39,647 nt of DNA from Bacteroidia bacterium. GTDB taxonomy: Bacteria; Bacteroidota; Bacteroidia; Flavobacteriales; Flavobacteriaceae. Each line of letters starts with the position of its first letter. The first letter of the stretch is position 1. Below, one piece after another: positions 1 to 9,025 of the stretch. Location of the stretch: the NCBI GenBank assembly GCA_018679315.1, contig JAHHLF010000080.1:1-39647 (forward strand), written 5' to 3'. The notes beneath the pieces are model-generated. The model did not search any database and was not told the DNA's origin. It worked only from the letters and a program-made list of their open reading frames with translations. Position numbers and translations under genes: made by a program.

Positions 1-403
1 TCTCATTAACTATAATGCGATATAATATTACTTCATCAATAAAGGTATAGCTAACATCTTTTTGGACGCGGCGGGTAACGATTTCTATGGCCTTTTTCAG
101 TTTATCTTCCGGGCGCGACATGCCATAGGTTTCGAGCACCAGCTGATACTCCAGCCAGGCCCAATACCAGGACGTTAGATAAAGCAACAGGTTATGCTTG
201 CTTTCAAAATAACGATAGATAGAGCTTTCGTTGGAGCCAATTTTTTGGCCGAGCTTTTTAAAGGTAAAGGCCTCTAAACCGATCTCATCGATCAATTGAA
301 TACCATGCTCTAGTATACGTCTACCGAGATCTGATGTCTCAGGGTCTTTGACATATATTTTCTCCGGTACAGTAATCTTCAGATTGGATAGTAAATTTTC
401 CAT
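1..403 (-). CDS. TetR/AcrR-family transcriptional regulator, truncated by the window edge
   Basis: Not in the ORF track because it runs off the left edge; read here by reverse translation. About 134 residues are visible from an ATG at 403. After an N-terminal tail, residues about 25-70 form a TetR helix-turn-helix: a segment reading ILEHGIQLIDEIG is followed by FTFKKLGQKIGSNESSIYRYF, where the S-x-YRYFxSK recognition helix is typical of TetR proteins. The C-terminal ligand-binding domain is cut off. The gene is divergent from the YeeE/YedE pair across a 173-base spacer with three inverted repeats, so I infer it controls that pair and itself. Its ligand cannot be told; a sulfur species is only a guess from the neighbour. 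The family call is firm, the target is inference. Confidence 0.85.
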   Translation of the reverse strand, partial: MENLLSNLKITVPEKIYVKDPETSDLGRRILEHGIQLIDEIGLEAFTFKKLGQKIGSNESSIYRYFESKHNLLLYLTSWYWAWLEYQLVLETYGMSRPEDKLKKAIEIVTRRVQKDVSYTFIDEVILYRIIVNE

Positions 404-420
404 ATTGAAATAAATATGCG

Positions 421-452
421 CAAATATAATAGTATTACTATCATTTATGCAA
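421..452 (-). promoter_or_regulatory. Putative promoter of the tetR gene (-7 TATATTTG, -33 TTG)
   Basis: On the minus strand TATATTTG (421-428) matches the Bacteroidota -7 consensus TAnnTTTG, with TTG at 450-452 separated by 21 bases. Transcription would start about 10 bases before the ATG at 403. The assignment is by pattern match only. Confidence 0.45.
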
Positions 453-472
453 TAAATACTGTCAAATATTTG
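429..472. promoter_or_regulatory. Cluster of inverted repeats, candidate TetR operator
   Basis: Three perfect inverted repeats lie side by side in the tetR/yeeE spacer: ATAGTA-T-TACTAT (429-441), ATTTAT-GCA-ATAAAT (443-457) and CAAATATTTG (463-472). The first lies between the putative -7 and -33 elements of tetR, where an autorepressor would act. The region is AT-rich, so some palindromy is expected by chance; the operator role is inference. Confidence 0.4.
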
Positions 473-551
473 TTAAAATATTATGATACACTTGGTATTT
501 TCCCGTTGACCTTTTGTAACCCCCATTACACATCCACCTCTATTTTCAACC

Positions 552-559
552 TATATTTG
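552..559 (+). promoter_or_regulatory. Possible -7 element for the YeeE/YedE pair
   Basis: TATATTTG matches TAnnTTTG 17 bases before the ATG at 577. I find no good TTG at the expected -33 distance, so either the start is activator-dependent or this is a chance match. Confidence 0.3.
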
Positions 560-576
560 CACAAATTGAACACATA

Positions 577-1143
577 ATGGATATTATACTTCAACCCTGG
601 CCCTGGTACGTATCGGGTGCTTTGATTGCCTTGGTTATGGTCTTGCTCGTCTATTTCGGGAAAACCTTTGGTATGTCATCAAATCTTAGGACTCTCTGCA
701 GTATTGGAGGAGGCGGTAAATATTGTGGCTTTTTTCGATTCGACTGGAAAGCGGAACGATGGAATCTGGTAGTTGTCTTTGGAGCTCTTATCGGTGGATT
801 CCTCGCTGTTACCTATTTGTCAGACGGATCTGTGATCGACTTGAATCCAAAAACAGTGGCCACATTGAACGGCTTTGGCTTCAGTGATGTAGGAGCGGGC
901 TTAGTCCCACCGGAGATCTATGATCTGGGTGTCCTTTCCGGATGGAAAGGTTGGGCCCTTCTTATTACTGGCGGCTTCCTTGTCGGGTTTGGGACGCGTT
1001 ATGCAGGAGGCTGTACTTCCGGTCACGCCATCACCGGCCTGAGTAATTTACAGTGGCCATCGTTGATCGCTGTTATCGGCTTTTTCGTCGGGGGTCTTAT
1101 CATGACCCATTTTCTATTACCCTTGATTCTCCCACAATTATGA
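577..1143 (+). CDS. YeeE/YedE family inner-membrane protein, first half of a split transporter
   Basis: A 188-residue, very hydrophobic protein with about five membrane segments. It carries the family signature AGGCTSGHAITGLS near residues 145-158, whose cysteine corresponds to the sulfur-binding cysteine of YeeE/TsuA-type thiosulfate channels. Full-length YeeE proteins are roughly twice this size, and here the second half is the next gene, overlapping by 4 bases (ATGA), so the two are surely co-translated. Expected role: uptake of thiosulfate or another reduced or sulfane sulfur species across the inner membrane. This follows from the family; the substrate is not shown by the sequence. No rhodanese or persulfide dioxygenase gene lies beside it in the window. 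Confidence 0.88.
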   Translation: MDIILQPWPWYVSGALIALVMVLLVYFGKTFGMSSNLRTLCSIGGGGKYCGFFRFDWKAERWNLVVVFGALIGGFLAVTYLSDGSVIDLNPKTVATLNGFGFSDVGAGLVPPEIYDLGVLSGWKGWALLITGGFLVGFGTRYAGGCTSGHAITGLSNLQWPSLIAVIGFFVGGLIMTHFLLPLILPQL

Positions 1144-1553
1144 AATTCATAAAGTTTTTACTCGTCGGAATATTTTTCGGGATTGTACTAGTGAAATCCG
1201 AAGCGGTTAGCTGGTATCGTATCTATGAGATGTTCAAATTTGAATCCTTCCATATGTACGGCATTATCGGTACGGCTGTGATCTTAGGCGTTCTTGCCGT
1301 TGCCCTCATCAAGCGTACTAAACTGAAAGACTTTCAAGGCAATGAGATAGAAATGCCGGATAAGGACAAAAGTTTTACCCGCTATTTTGTCGGAGGGAGC
1401 ATCTTTGGACTAGGATGGGCAATTGCTGGCGCATGCCCCGGCCCTATGTATGTGCTTTTAGGAACGGGTGTCTGGACGATCCTGATCGTGATCGCTGCTG
1501 CTGTTCTCGGTACGTTTGTTTACGGCTTGCTCAAAGACAGGTTACCGCATTAA
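1140..1553 (+). CDS. YeeE/YedE family protein (DUF6691 type), second half of the split transporter
   Basis: The ORF track starts this at 1053, inside the preceding gene. I place the start at the ATG at 1140, which overlaps the upstream stop as ATGA and gives 137 residues beginning MKFIKFLLVG. It has about four membrane segments and the motif AIAGACPGP near residues 95-103, the partner of the GGCTSGH motif in the first half, again with a conserved cysteine. The two short proteins together resemble one full YeeE. The 3' end overlaps the convergent GH16 gene by 4 bases, so there is no room for an intergenic terminator. Sulfur-compound transport is inferred from the family. Confidence 0.87.
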   Translation: MKFIKFLLVGIFFGIVLVKSEAVSWYRIYEMFKFESFHMYGIIGTAVILGVLAVALIKRTKLKDFQGNEIEMPDKDKSFTRYFVGGSIFGLGWAIAGACPGPMYVLLGTGVWTILIVIAAAVLGTFVYGLLKDRLPH

Positions 1554-2392
1554 TTGGAATACACCCTGATATAGTCTATGACGAATTCCTGAGGGAAAAT
1601 GGAATCATCAATATCGGGCCCTCCGAAATTCCCGCCTACAGCAGTGTTCAGGATCAAGTAGAAATCCTGGTTAAAAGGCCAGTGCTCTACCGTAAAAGTG
1701 GGAGGAAAATAGGTGTACAACAACACATCATCCACAAAGAATTCAATGCTGTTAGAAGTCCAATTGGCCACAAAAGTATGGAAGCCTTCTTCGATATCGG
1801 GGATTGCAGTGGTCTTGGTATTGATCGTATTTCCTGAACTCGCCTGGGTATGTACCGAGTTAAAGACTTCATCGGGATTTTTGCCCACATACTCCAGAAT
1901 GTCGATCTCGCCGCAGGTAGGCCAGCCTACATCCTCTATATTGGCACCCAGCATCCAGATCGCCGGCCAGACACCAGTTCCCACTGGCAGTTTCGCCCGG
2001 GCTTCAATACGTCCATAGGTGAATTCTACTTTATCTTGTGTAGTGATACGGGTAGATGTATACGTTCCGCCATCATTAAGAATGTTGATCGTAAGCATAC
2101 CATCCTTGACCTCGTGGTTGGTATCCGTATAAAGCTGAGGTTCGTTATTTCCCCAACCACAGATTCCCTGATCGCAACCGTCGCCTAATTCAAAATTCCA
2201 ATCGGCGGTATTGAGTTCCGTTCCCTCGAATTCGTCCTCCCAGATCAATACTGGTTCCGCCGGAGGGTCCGGATCGGGCATTGGATTGGGAGTGGCATCG
2301 GGGTTTGGTGTTTGCATAGTATCGGAGTCATTAGAATCTGAACTGCAAGCACCTATTAATAATGTGAGTATAAGAATCCACATACGTGACAT
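1550..2392 (-). CDS. GH16 family beta-glucanase (laminarinase-like) lipoprotein
   Basis: 280 residues. A short signal peptide ends in the lipobox LIGAC (Cys16), followed by a Ser/Asp/Pro-rich linker to about residue 47, so a lipid-anchored enzyme on a tether is expected. The catalytic domain (about 50-278) contains the GH16 signature EIDILE at 162-167, the beta-bulge form typical of laminarinases and other beta-1,3-glucanases; E162 is the expected nucleophile and E167 the acid/base. The upstream WPAIWML segment is also standard. Predicted role: endo-cleavage of laminarin or a similar beta-1,3-glucan at the cell surface. The context agrees: it is divergent from a GH149-GH17-GH30 operon. No T9SS tail or carbohydrate-binding module is present. 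Exact polymer specificity is inferred. Confidence 0.92.
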   Translation of the reverse strand: MSRMWILILTLLIGACSSDSNDSDTMQTPNPDATPNPMPDPDPPAEPVLIWEDEFEGTELNTADWNFELGDGCDQGICGWGNNEPQLYTDTNHEVKDGMLTINILNDGGTYTSTRITTQDKVEFTYGRIEARAKLPVGTGVWPAIWMLGANIEDVGWPTCGEIDILEYVGKNPDEVFNSVHTQASSGNTINTKTTAIPDIEEGFHTFVANWTSNSIEFFVDDVLLYTYFPPTFTVEHWPFNQDFYLILNTAVGGNFGGPDIDDSIFPQEFVIDYIRVYSN

Positions 2393-2540
2393 TTTCTTTC
2401 ATTTTAGTTAATGCGGAAAAGATACTATTATTTTTATTCAAAAAATGGTTTTGTTTAACTTCTGGAATCAAGCCAGCAAGGACAGATATGTAGATTTTTA
2501 TCAAACACCTACACTAATTGTGCCTTGACTGGATATGATC

Positions 2541-2565
2541 GTCATAGAAAATGACAATACATTTG
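2541..2565 (+). promoter_or_regulatory. Candidate regulatory region of the glucan operon: inverted repeat plus -7-like box
   Basis: In the 259-base spacer between the GH16 and GH149 genes there is an inverted repeat GTCAT-AGAAA-ATGAC (2541-2555), immediately followed by TACATTTG (2558-2565), matching TAnnTTTG. The ATG at 2652 is 86 bases further. No convincing -33 TTG is seen. No regulator gene lies within the locus, so control would come from elsewhere. Confidence 0.3.
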
Positions 2566-2651
2566 CTTAATTGCGATTAATAATTGTATTATTATGACCC
2601 TTAAATACAGCCAACAAAAAAAAATCCAACATCTAAATCAAGTAAGTGCTT

Positions 2652-5600
2652 ATGGGCGAACTGAAATACGTTCAAATAGGAAAAGAAGGGTATTTTAAGA
2701 TCTCCGATGTAGATAAAATTCGGCCTTTTTTTATGAGCATCGTAAGCGATTCCAACCATTGGATGTTCATTTCAAGTAATGGTGGATTGACTGCAGGTAG
2801 GAAGAATGCCGAACATTCTCTGTTTCCCTATTATTCAGATGATAAAATCACTGAATCCATCGAAATTACAGGCAGTAAGACGATTCTTCACGTACACAGG
2901 GAAGGGGGAAGTCAAATTTGGGAACCCTTTTCAGATAGATATTACGGCTTGCATGATATCAGCAGAAACCTGTATAAAAATTTGTATGGCAATACGATCA
3001 TATTTGAGGAGATCAACCACGATCTAAAGCTCAGCTTTCGATATCAATGGAATAGCAGCAATGTATACGGCTTCGTGAGGACTTCAACTCTAAGTAATGA
3101 AGGAGAAGAGGTTTCGATCTCAGTCCTGGACGGCATTCAAAATATTATCCCTTATGGAGTCGGCAGTGAATTGCAGAACCGGCAAAGTAACCTGGTAGAT
3201 GCTTATAAAAGAAGTGAGCTTTTAGAAGATTCGGGTCTTGGAATATATGCCCTAAGCGCAATTATTGTAGATAGAGCAGAACCGAGTGAAGCCTTAAAAG
3301 CGAATATTGCATGGTCTCTTGGCCTGGAAAAGCCTGCCTGCCTGGTGTCTTCCTTACAGCTAAATAAATTCAGGCAGGGAAAATCTATTACCGGAGAAAA
3401 GGATGTCAAAGCAGAGAAAGGGGCATATTTCGTAAACAAGGATCTTGTTCTAAATGCCAAGGATGAAAAAAGTTGGATGATACTGGCCAACGTGAACCAG
3501 GATCAAACTGCTATAGCAGAAATTGCGCAGGCCATACGCAGCGATGCACAACTTGCTGCTAAAATTGCAAAAGATATAGCTAAGGGAACAGAACGACTTG
3601 TCAGCTTAACTGCGGCATCCGATGGAATACAACTGACAGCCGATCATCTAAAGGATACACGTCATTTTGCGAATACACTGTTCAATATCATGCGAGGTGG
3701 GATATTCGATGACAACTACACAATTGAAAGATGGGATCTTGAGACATACTTGCTAAATGCCAATAGCAATATCTATTCAGAATTTGAAAAGGATATTTCG
3801 GCACTGCCTGAAAAATTTTCCATTACTGATCTTATAGATCTTGCTGCCAAGACTGATGATCCCGACATTAAACGCTTGTCTCAGGAATACCTGCCGCTTA
3901 AATTCAGTCGAAGGCATGGTGATCCAAGCCGTCCCTGGAATGTTTTTTCGATCAATACGCGTAGCGAAATTGATGGAAGCAAAATTTTGGATTATGAGGG
4001 GAATTGGCGGGACATCTTTCAGAACTGGGAGGCTCTTGCCCACTCCTATCCTGGATTCATCGAAGGCATGATCCACAAGTTCCTGAATGCCACAACTTTT
4101 GACGGGTATAATCCATATCGGGTAACCAAGGGTGGATTCGATTGGGAAACCGTTGAGCCAGACAATCCTTGGGCTTATATAGGGTATTGGGGAGATCACC
4201 AGATCATTTATCTATTAAAATTTCTCGAGTTCGCTGAAGACCATACCCCCGGGCAATTGGAAAGCTTTTTTAACCAGGAGATCTTTGTTTATGCCAATGT
4301 GCCTTATCAGATCAAACCTTATCCAGACCTATTGCAAGATCCGAAGGATACAATTGTTTTTGATGAGTCATTGGATCATACTATTCGTCAAAAGCGTGAT
4401 GAGCTGGGGGCAGATGGTGCGCTAATGGAAAGCAAGCAACACTCAATTTATAGGGTAAATTTCATTGAAAAGCTCTTGGCCACGGTTTTAGCCAAACTAT
4501 CAAATTTTATTCCCGAAGGAGGTATCTGGATGAATACCCAAAGGCCGGAATGGAATGATGCAAACAATGCGCTCGTAGGAAATGGCGTATCAATGGTCAC
4601 CTTGTACTATCTCAGGCGTTTTCTGGATTTCATGAATACGTTGCTGGCTAATTCCAAAAGTGAAGAATATCTCATATCCGTTGAATTGATAACCTTTTTC
4701 GAAGGGATCAACCAGGCCTTTCAGTCTCATTCTGCAATATTGGATAGTTCCATCAATGATAGAGATCGCAAAACGGTCGTAGATGGCCTGGGGAACGCGG
4801 CAAGTGACTTTAGAAGTAGGATATATGAAGAAGGATTTTCAGGGGACAAAAGATCCATTACAAGAGAAGAAATATTGGAATGTGTCGGCCTGGGACTTCA
4901 ATATTGTGAGCACTCAATTGAGGCCAATAAAAGGAATGACAATCTATACCATGCGTACAATTTAATGACGGTTGAAAATCAGGACGAAATTTCTATTTCC
5001 TACTTGAGTGAAATGCTGGAAGGACAAGTTGCCATCTTAAGCTCAGGGTACCTGTCGCCAGAGGAATCTCTGAAAGTCCTTGATGCCTTAAAGGGCAGCG
5101 CTTTATTTAGGGAGGATCAATTTAGTTATGTGCTATATCCCAACAAAGCCCTGCCTCGGTTCATGGAGAAAAATAATATCCCTGCGGAAAGCGTAAAAAG
5201 TTCCAGCTTGTTATCGACTTTGATCCGGGAGGGAAACACGCAAATAATTGATAAAGATATTGATGGCAAGTTCCACTTTAACGGTAATTTCAAAAATGCA
5301 AATGATCTTTCGGTGGCTTTGAAGGCATTACCTAATACTGAGATGTTTCCCATGTCTGACGATGATATAGAAGGAGTCTTGCAAATATTTGAAGATGTCT
5401 TTGATCACAAGGCTTTTACCGGCAGGTCTGGAACTTTCTTTGGCTATGAAGGTTTGGGTTCCATTTATTGGCATATGGTCTCTAAACTATTGCTGGCCGT
5501 TTATGAAACTTGCTGGCGGGCTATTGAAAGCAAGGCAGATGAAGTGACAATTGGCAAGCTTCTGGAGCATTATTATGAGATTAATGAAGGCATTGGGGTT

Positions 5601-6068
5601 CATAAATCTCCAGAGCTTTATGGGGCTTTCCCGACCGATCCCTATTCACATACGCCCCAGGGCAAAGGAGCACAACAACCAGGAATGACCGGTCAGGTGA
5701 AGGAAGACATCCTGAGCCGCTACGGCGAATTAGGTATCTATGTCCACGATGGTTTCCTTGGGTTTAATCCCTGCCTTTTGCGCAAGGAAGAGTTCCTTAC
5801 AAAGGACGAAATATTCGAATATGTAGACCTGAATGGCAAGTCGACCCAATTGAAAATTGAGGCCGGCTCACTGTGTTTCACTTATTGCCAGGTCCCTGTT
5901 ATATTTACGCTGGATGAAAGTGAAAGCTTGGAAATAATGTATCAGGATGGAGAATCAGTTCGTGCCGAATCGCTTAGATTGGACTTGGAAAATAGCCGTA
6001 AGATATTTGGAAGGACTGGCGAGATCAAGCAGATCAAAGCACATATAGACAAAGCTGTGCTCAATTAA
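2652..6068 (+). CDS. GH149-type beta-1,3-glucan phosphorylase (GH94-related)
   Basis: The ORF track opens at a GTG at 2646; the ATG two codons later is the more natural start, giving 1138 residues. The size, far above GH94 enzymes of about 800, and the segment RPEWNDANNALVG (W634-N635-D636) fit GH149, where the aspartate corresponds to the catalytic acid of the GH94-type WND motif. A second family-like block, GAQQPGMTGQ, lies near residues 1007-1015. There is no signal peptide, so it should act in the cytoplasm. Known GH149 members reversibly phosphorolyse beta-1,3-glucans to glucose 1-phosphate plus a shortened chain. Being first in an operon with GH17, GH30 and a sugar symporter supports this. 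The alternative is another large GH94-clan family such as GH161; I prefer GH149 from length and the laminarin context. Confidence 0.8.
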   Translation: MGELKYVQIGKEGYFKISDVDKIRPFFMSIVSDSNHWMFISSNGGLTAGRKNAEHSLFPYYSDDKITESIEITGSKTILHVHREGGSQIWEPFSDRYYGLHDISRNLYKNLYGNTIIFEEINHDLKLSFRYQWNSSNVYGFVRTSTLSNEGEEVSISVLDGIQNIIPYGVGSELQNRQSNLVDAYKRSELLEDSGLGIYALSAIIVDRAEPSEALKANIAWSLGLEKPACLVSSLQLNKFRQGKSITGEKDVKAEKGAYFVNKDLVLNAKDEKSWMILANVNQDQTAIAEIAQAIRSDAQLAAKIAKDIAKGTERLVSLTAASDGIQLTADHLKDTRHFANTLFNIMRGGIFDDNYTIERWDLETYLLNANSNIYSEFEKDISALPEKFSITDLIDLAAKTDDPDIKRLSQEYLPLKFSRRHGDPSRPWNVFSINTRSEIDGSKILDYEGNWRDIFQNWEALAHSYPGFIEGMIHKFLNATTFDGYNPYRVTKGGFDWETVEPDNPWAYIGYWGDHQIIYLLKFLEFAEDHTPGQLESFFNQEIFVYANVPYQIKPYPDLLQDPKDTIVFDESLDHTIRQKRDELGADGALMESKQHSIYRVNFIEKLLATVLAKLSNFIPEGGIWMNTQRPEWNDANNALVGNGVSMVTLYYLRRFLDFMNTLLANSKSEEYLISVELITFFEGINQAFQSHSAILDSSINDRDRKTVVDGLGNAASDFRSRIYEEGFSGDKRSITREEILECVGLGLQYCEHSIEANKRNDNLYHAYNLMTVENQDEISISYLSEMLEGQVAILSSGYLSPEESLKVLDALKGSALFREDQFSYVLYPNKALPRFMEKNNIPAESVKSSSLLSTLIREGNTQIIDKDIDGKFHFNGNFKNANDLSVALKALPNTEMFPMSDDDIEGVLQIFEDVFDHKAFTGRSGTFFGYEGLGSIYWHMVSKLLLAVYETCWRAIESKADEVTIGKLLEHYYEINEGIGVHKSPELYGAFPTDPYSHTPQGKGAQQPGMTGQVKEDILSRYGELGIYVHDGFLGFNPCLLRKEEFLTKDEIFEYVDLNGKSTQLKIEAGSLCFTYCQVPVIFTLDESESLEIMYQDGESVRAESLRLDLENSRKIFGRTGEIKQIKAHIDKAVLN

Positions 6069-6177
6069 TGCGCTCTAATAAGGAATGATAATCTTATGAA
6101 TGTTCAACAAGATATTTTTTTCAGAAATAAATATATGACTCGATATAAACCAACCCATTTTGCAAAAGTTAATCAAC

Positions 6178-7473
6178 ATGAGAGGATTCTTAAAGATCCT
6201 GGTACTCGTTTTTGTTCTTTCAGGATTTAATTCATGCAAGGAAACCCATAAAGACCTGGAAGAAAAACGATCAGATATAAAAAAGGAAGTGACAGCAAAA
6301 GAGATTTTGGGTAATCCCGAATATTTAGCCATCTCCTATGGAGGCTACAGGCAAGATTCCCGTGATATTCAACCCACTGTAGAAGAATTAAAGGATGACA
6401 TGCGCATATTGTCAGCCATGGGAATTAAAATTGTGCGAACTTATAATGTGCAGTTGGCTCAGGCCTCAAATCTCCTTAAGGCCATCAGTGAGCTGAAACA
6501 GGAAGATGCCGAATTTGAAATGTACGTCATGCTTGGTGCCTGGATCGATTGTAAAAATGCCTGGACAGGTGAAACACCAGATCATGAGGTGGAAAGTGAG
6601 CAGAATGAAGGTGAAATTGCCCGTGCCGTTGCCTTGGTAAAACAATATCCGGATTTAGTAAAGGTACTTGCAGTTGGCAATGAGGCCATGATAAAATGGG
6701 CGACCAGTTATTATGTGCAACCAAAGGTCATCCTGAAGTGGGTAGTTCATTTGCAGGAGCTAAAAAGTTCTGGCGAATTGCCAGCGGATCTTTGGATAAC
6801 CAGTTCCGATGATTTTGCTTCCTGGGGGGGCGGTGATCCTGAATACCACACCGAAGACCTGGCAAAGTTGGTCCATGCAGTTGATTATATTTCCTTTCAT
6901 ACGTATCCTTACCACAACACTCACTACAATCCTCAATTTTGGTGGGTTTCGGAGGAAGAATCACAGAGCTCCGATAAAGATAAAATTGACGCTGCTATGT
7001 TCCGAGCCATAGAGTTCGCTAAGTCTCAGTATAAGGCTGTCTCTGATTATGTAAAAAGCCTGGGGGAAGAAAAACCGATCCATATTGGGGAAACCGGATG
7101 GGCAACTATCTCAAACGGACACTACGGTCCGAATGGCTCAAAGGCAACGGACGAATTAAAAGAGGCGTTATACTATCAACATATCAGAGAATGGACAAAT
7201 GCTTCCGGTATCTCATGCTTTTATTTTGAAGCTTTTGATGAACCTTGGAAGGACTCGCACAATAAAAAAGGCTCAGAAAACCATTTTGGATTGTTTACCG
7301 TTGACGGCCAGGCAAAGTATGCACTTTGGGATTTAGTGGACCAGGGCATTTTTGAAGGATTAACTCGAAATGGAAACACTATAACAAAGACGTACAACGG
7401 AGATAGGGAGGCTTTGATGCTGGATGTTCTTGTGCCCCCTACCAAAGAAGAGCATGCTGTAGTTCTCCAATGA
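6178..7473 (+). CDS. GH17 family beta-1,3-glucanase lipoprotein
   Basis: The track start is a TTG at 6160; the ATG at 6178 gives a clean signal peptide MRGFLKILVLVFVLSGFNSC with lipidation at Cys20 and a mature protein of 431 residues in total. GH17 hallmarks are present: the acid/base in VGNEAM (E169), the motif ISFHTYPYH after it, and the nucleophile in IGETGWAT (E305). Bacterial GH17 enzymes of this kind attack unsubstituted beta-1,3-glucan and laminari-oligosaccharides. It sits 109 bases after the phosphorylase and 46 bases before the GH30 gene, consistent with one operon. The enzyme is predicted at the outer membrane or periplasm; whether it is exo- or endo-acting is not visible. Confidence 0.9.
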   Translation: MRGFLKILVLVFVLSGFNSCKETHKDLEEKRSDIKKEVTAKEILGNPEYLAISYGGYRQDSRDIQPTVEELKDDMRILSAMGIKIVRTYNVQLAQASNLLKAISELKQEDAEFEMYVMLGAWIDCKNAWTGETPDHEVESEQNEGEIARAVALVKQYPDLVKVLAVGNEAMIKWATSYYVQPKVILKWVVHLQELKSSGELPADLWITSSDDFASWGGGDPEYHTEDLAKLVHAVDYISFHTYPYHNTHYNPQFWWVSEEESQSSDKDKIDAAMFRAIEFAKSQYKAVSDYVKSLGEEKPIHIGETGWATISNGHYGPNGSKATDELKEALYYQHIREWTNASGISCFYFEAFDEPWKDSHNKKGSENHFGLFTVDGQAKYALWDLVDQGIFEGLTRNGNTITKTYNGDREALMLDVLVPPTKEEHAVVLQ

Positions 7474-7519
7474 GCAATGAGCAGACTCCTTTAGCTGTTG
7501 ATGAATGAAAAAGTAAATC

Positions 7520-9001
7520 ATGAATATCAAATCAAACATAGTTGTCCTTATGACACTGATTCTAAGTGCTTGTACTCCCCAGAACAACTTGGATATCGAG
7601 GTATTTGAAACTTCGGCCCGGGGAAACAAACTAACACCCATTGCAACAGGAAAAAGAGTAAGTGCAGACTCTGAAATTAAGTTATTACCTGAACGGGAAT
7701 TCCAGACCATTACTGGTTTCGGCGGTTCCTTTACAGAATCATCGGCCTATTTGTTAAACCAACTTGGTCCGGAAAACCGAAAAAATATAATCAATGCGTA
7801 TTTTGGCGCGGATGGAGCCCAATATTCCCTAACCAGAACCCATATAAATTCTTGTGATTTTTCTCTTAGTAATTATTCTTACGCAGAGGTTGAGGGTGAC
7901 ATGGAATTGGAACATTTTACGATCGAGGAAGACAAAGAAGACATCATACCCTTCATCAAAGAAGCCCAGGCATTATCTGCTGAAGGATTTAGGATCATTT
8001 CATCACCATGGACTGCCCCACCCTGGATGAAGGACAACAACAAATGGGTAGGCGGCAAATTAATGCCCGAATATTATGATACCTGGGCACTCTTCTTTTC
8101 AAAATATATCGATGCGTACAAAGAAGAAGGAATTGATATCTGGGGGATAACCGTCGAAAATGAGCCTCTTGGTAATAATAGCAATTGGGAAAGTATGCAC
8201 TTCACGCCAGAAGAAATGACGGACTTTGTACAAAATCACCTGGGACCCAAATTAGAAGCTGATGGCAAGGGGGATATAAATATATTGGGATATGATCAAA
8301 ACAGAGAGCACCTGAATGAATGGGTAGACGAAATGTATAGAGATGAAGCAGCTTCAAAGTATTTTTCCGGCGTGGCGGTTCATTGGTATGCAAGTACTTT
8401 TGAAGTGTTTCCTGAGGCCTTGCAATATGCGCATCAAAAGGCGCCTGAGAAACACATAATTCAATCGGAAGCCTGCGTGGATGCACAGGTTCCCGTATGG
8501 CAAGATGATGCCTGGTATTGGTCTAAGGAAGCCACGGATTGGGGTTATGACTGGGCACCAGAACAGGACAAACACCTGCACCCAAAATACGTGCCCGTGT
8601 ATCGGTATGCTCGTGATATCATTGGATGTTTGAACAATTGGGTCGATGGATGGGTAGACTGGAACATGGTATTGGATCGTCAAGGAGGTCCCAATTGGTT
8701 TAAAAACTGGTGTGTAGCACCCGTCATCGTAGATCCCGAACAGGACGAAGCCTATTTTACCCCTCTGTATTATACCCTCTCGCATTTCAGTAAGTATATC
8801 CGACCCGGTGCCGTACGGATCGGATTTGAAACCACAGACGATGCCCTGTTGGTTACAGCGGCCAAAAACCCTGATGGTTCTATAGCAGTAGTAGTACTCA
8901 ATCAAGGTATGGAAGCAAAGGAAGTAGTACTTTCTTTGGGTGACAAGGATGCAGGATTGAAGATTGACGCCCAGGCCATACAAACCATAATAGTCAACTA
9001 A
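7520..9001 (+). CDS. GH30 family glycosidase lipoprotein (likely beta-1,6-glucosidase on laminarin branches)
   Basis: 493 residues with a lipoprotein signal ending LILSAC (Cys18). The GH30 fold is shown by the N-terminal GFGGSFTESSAY block, the acid/base in TVENEPLG (E215) and the nucleophile in IIQSEACV (E317), followed by the C-terminal beta-domain (about residues 420-493). Related GH30 enzymes in marine flavobacterial laminarin loci remove beta-1,6-linked glucose side chains, making the backbone accessible to GH17 and GH16 enzymes. That activity is inferred from context; GH30 also includes beta-glucosylceramidase-like and xylanase members. It is followed after 24 bases by the GPH symporter. 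Confidence 0.9.
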   Translation: MNIKSNIVVLMTLILSACTPQNNLDIEVFETSARGNKLTPIATGKRVSADSEIKLLPEREFQTITGFGGSFTESSAYLLNQLGPENRKNIINAYFGADGAQYSLTRTHINSCDFSLSNYSYAEVEGDMELEHFTIEEDKEDIIPFIKEAQALSAEGFRIISSPWTAPPWMKDNNKWVGGKLMPEYYDTWALFFSKYIDAYKEEGIDIWGITVENEPLGNNSNWESMHFTPEEMTDFVQNHLGPKLEADGKGDINILGYDQNREHLNEWVDEMYRDEAASKYFSGVAVHWYASTFEVFPEALQYAHQKAPEKHIIQSEACVDAQVPVWQDDAWYWSKEATDWGYDWAPEQDKHLHPKYVPVYRYARDIIGCLNNWVDGWVDWNMVLDRQGGPNWFKNWCVAPVIVDPEQDEAYFTPLYYTLSHFSKYIRPGAVRIGFETTDDALLVTAAKNPDGSIAVVVLNQGMEAKEVVLSLGDKDAGLKIDAQAIQTIIVN

Positions 9002-9025
9002 TAGTACGAATCAACCAAAATAATT

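Noticed and set aside
1053-1143. Possible frameshift joining the two YeeE halves into one gene
   Set aside because: The ATGA overlap and a clean new membrane start MKFIKFLLVG fit a naturally split two-gene version, which is common in this family.
1415-1837. 140-residue plus-strand ORF spanning the YeeE/GH16 junction
   Set aside because: It overlaps two well-supported genes in other frames and shows no domain.
8354-8983. 209-residue minus-strand ORF inside the GH30 gene
   Set aside because: It is a shadow of a well-supported GH30 with intact catalytic motifs; its translation is Tyr/Cys/Ile-rich with no recognisable domain.
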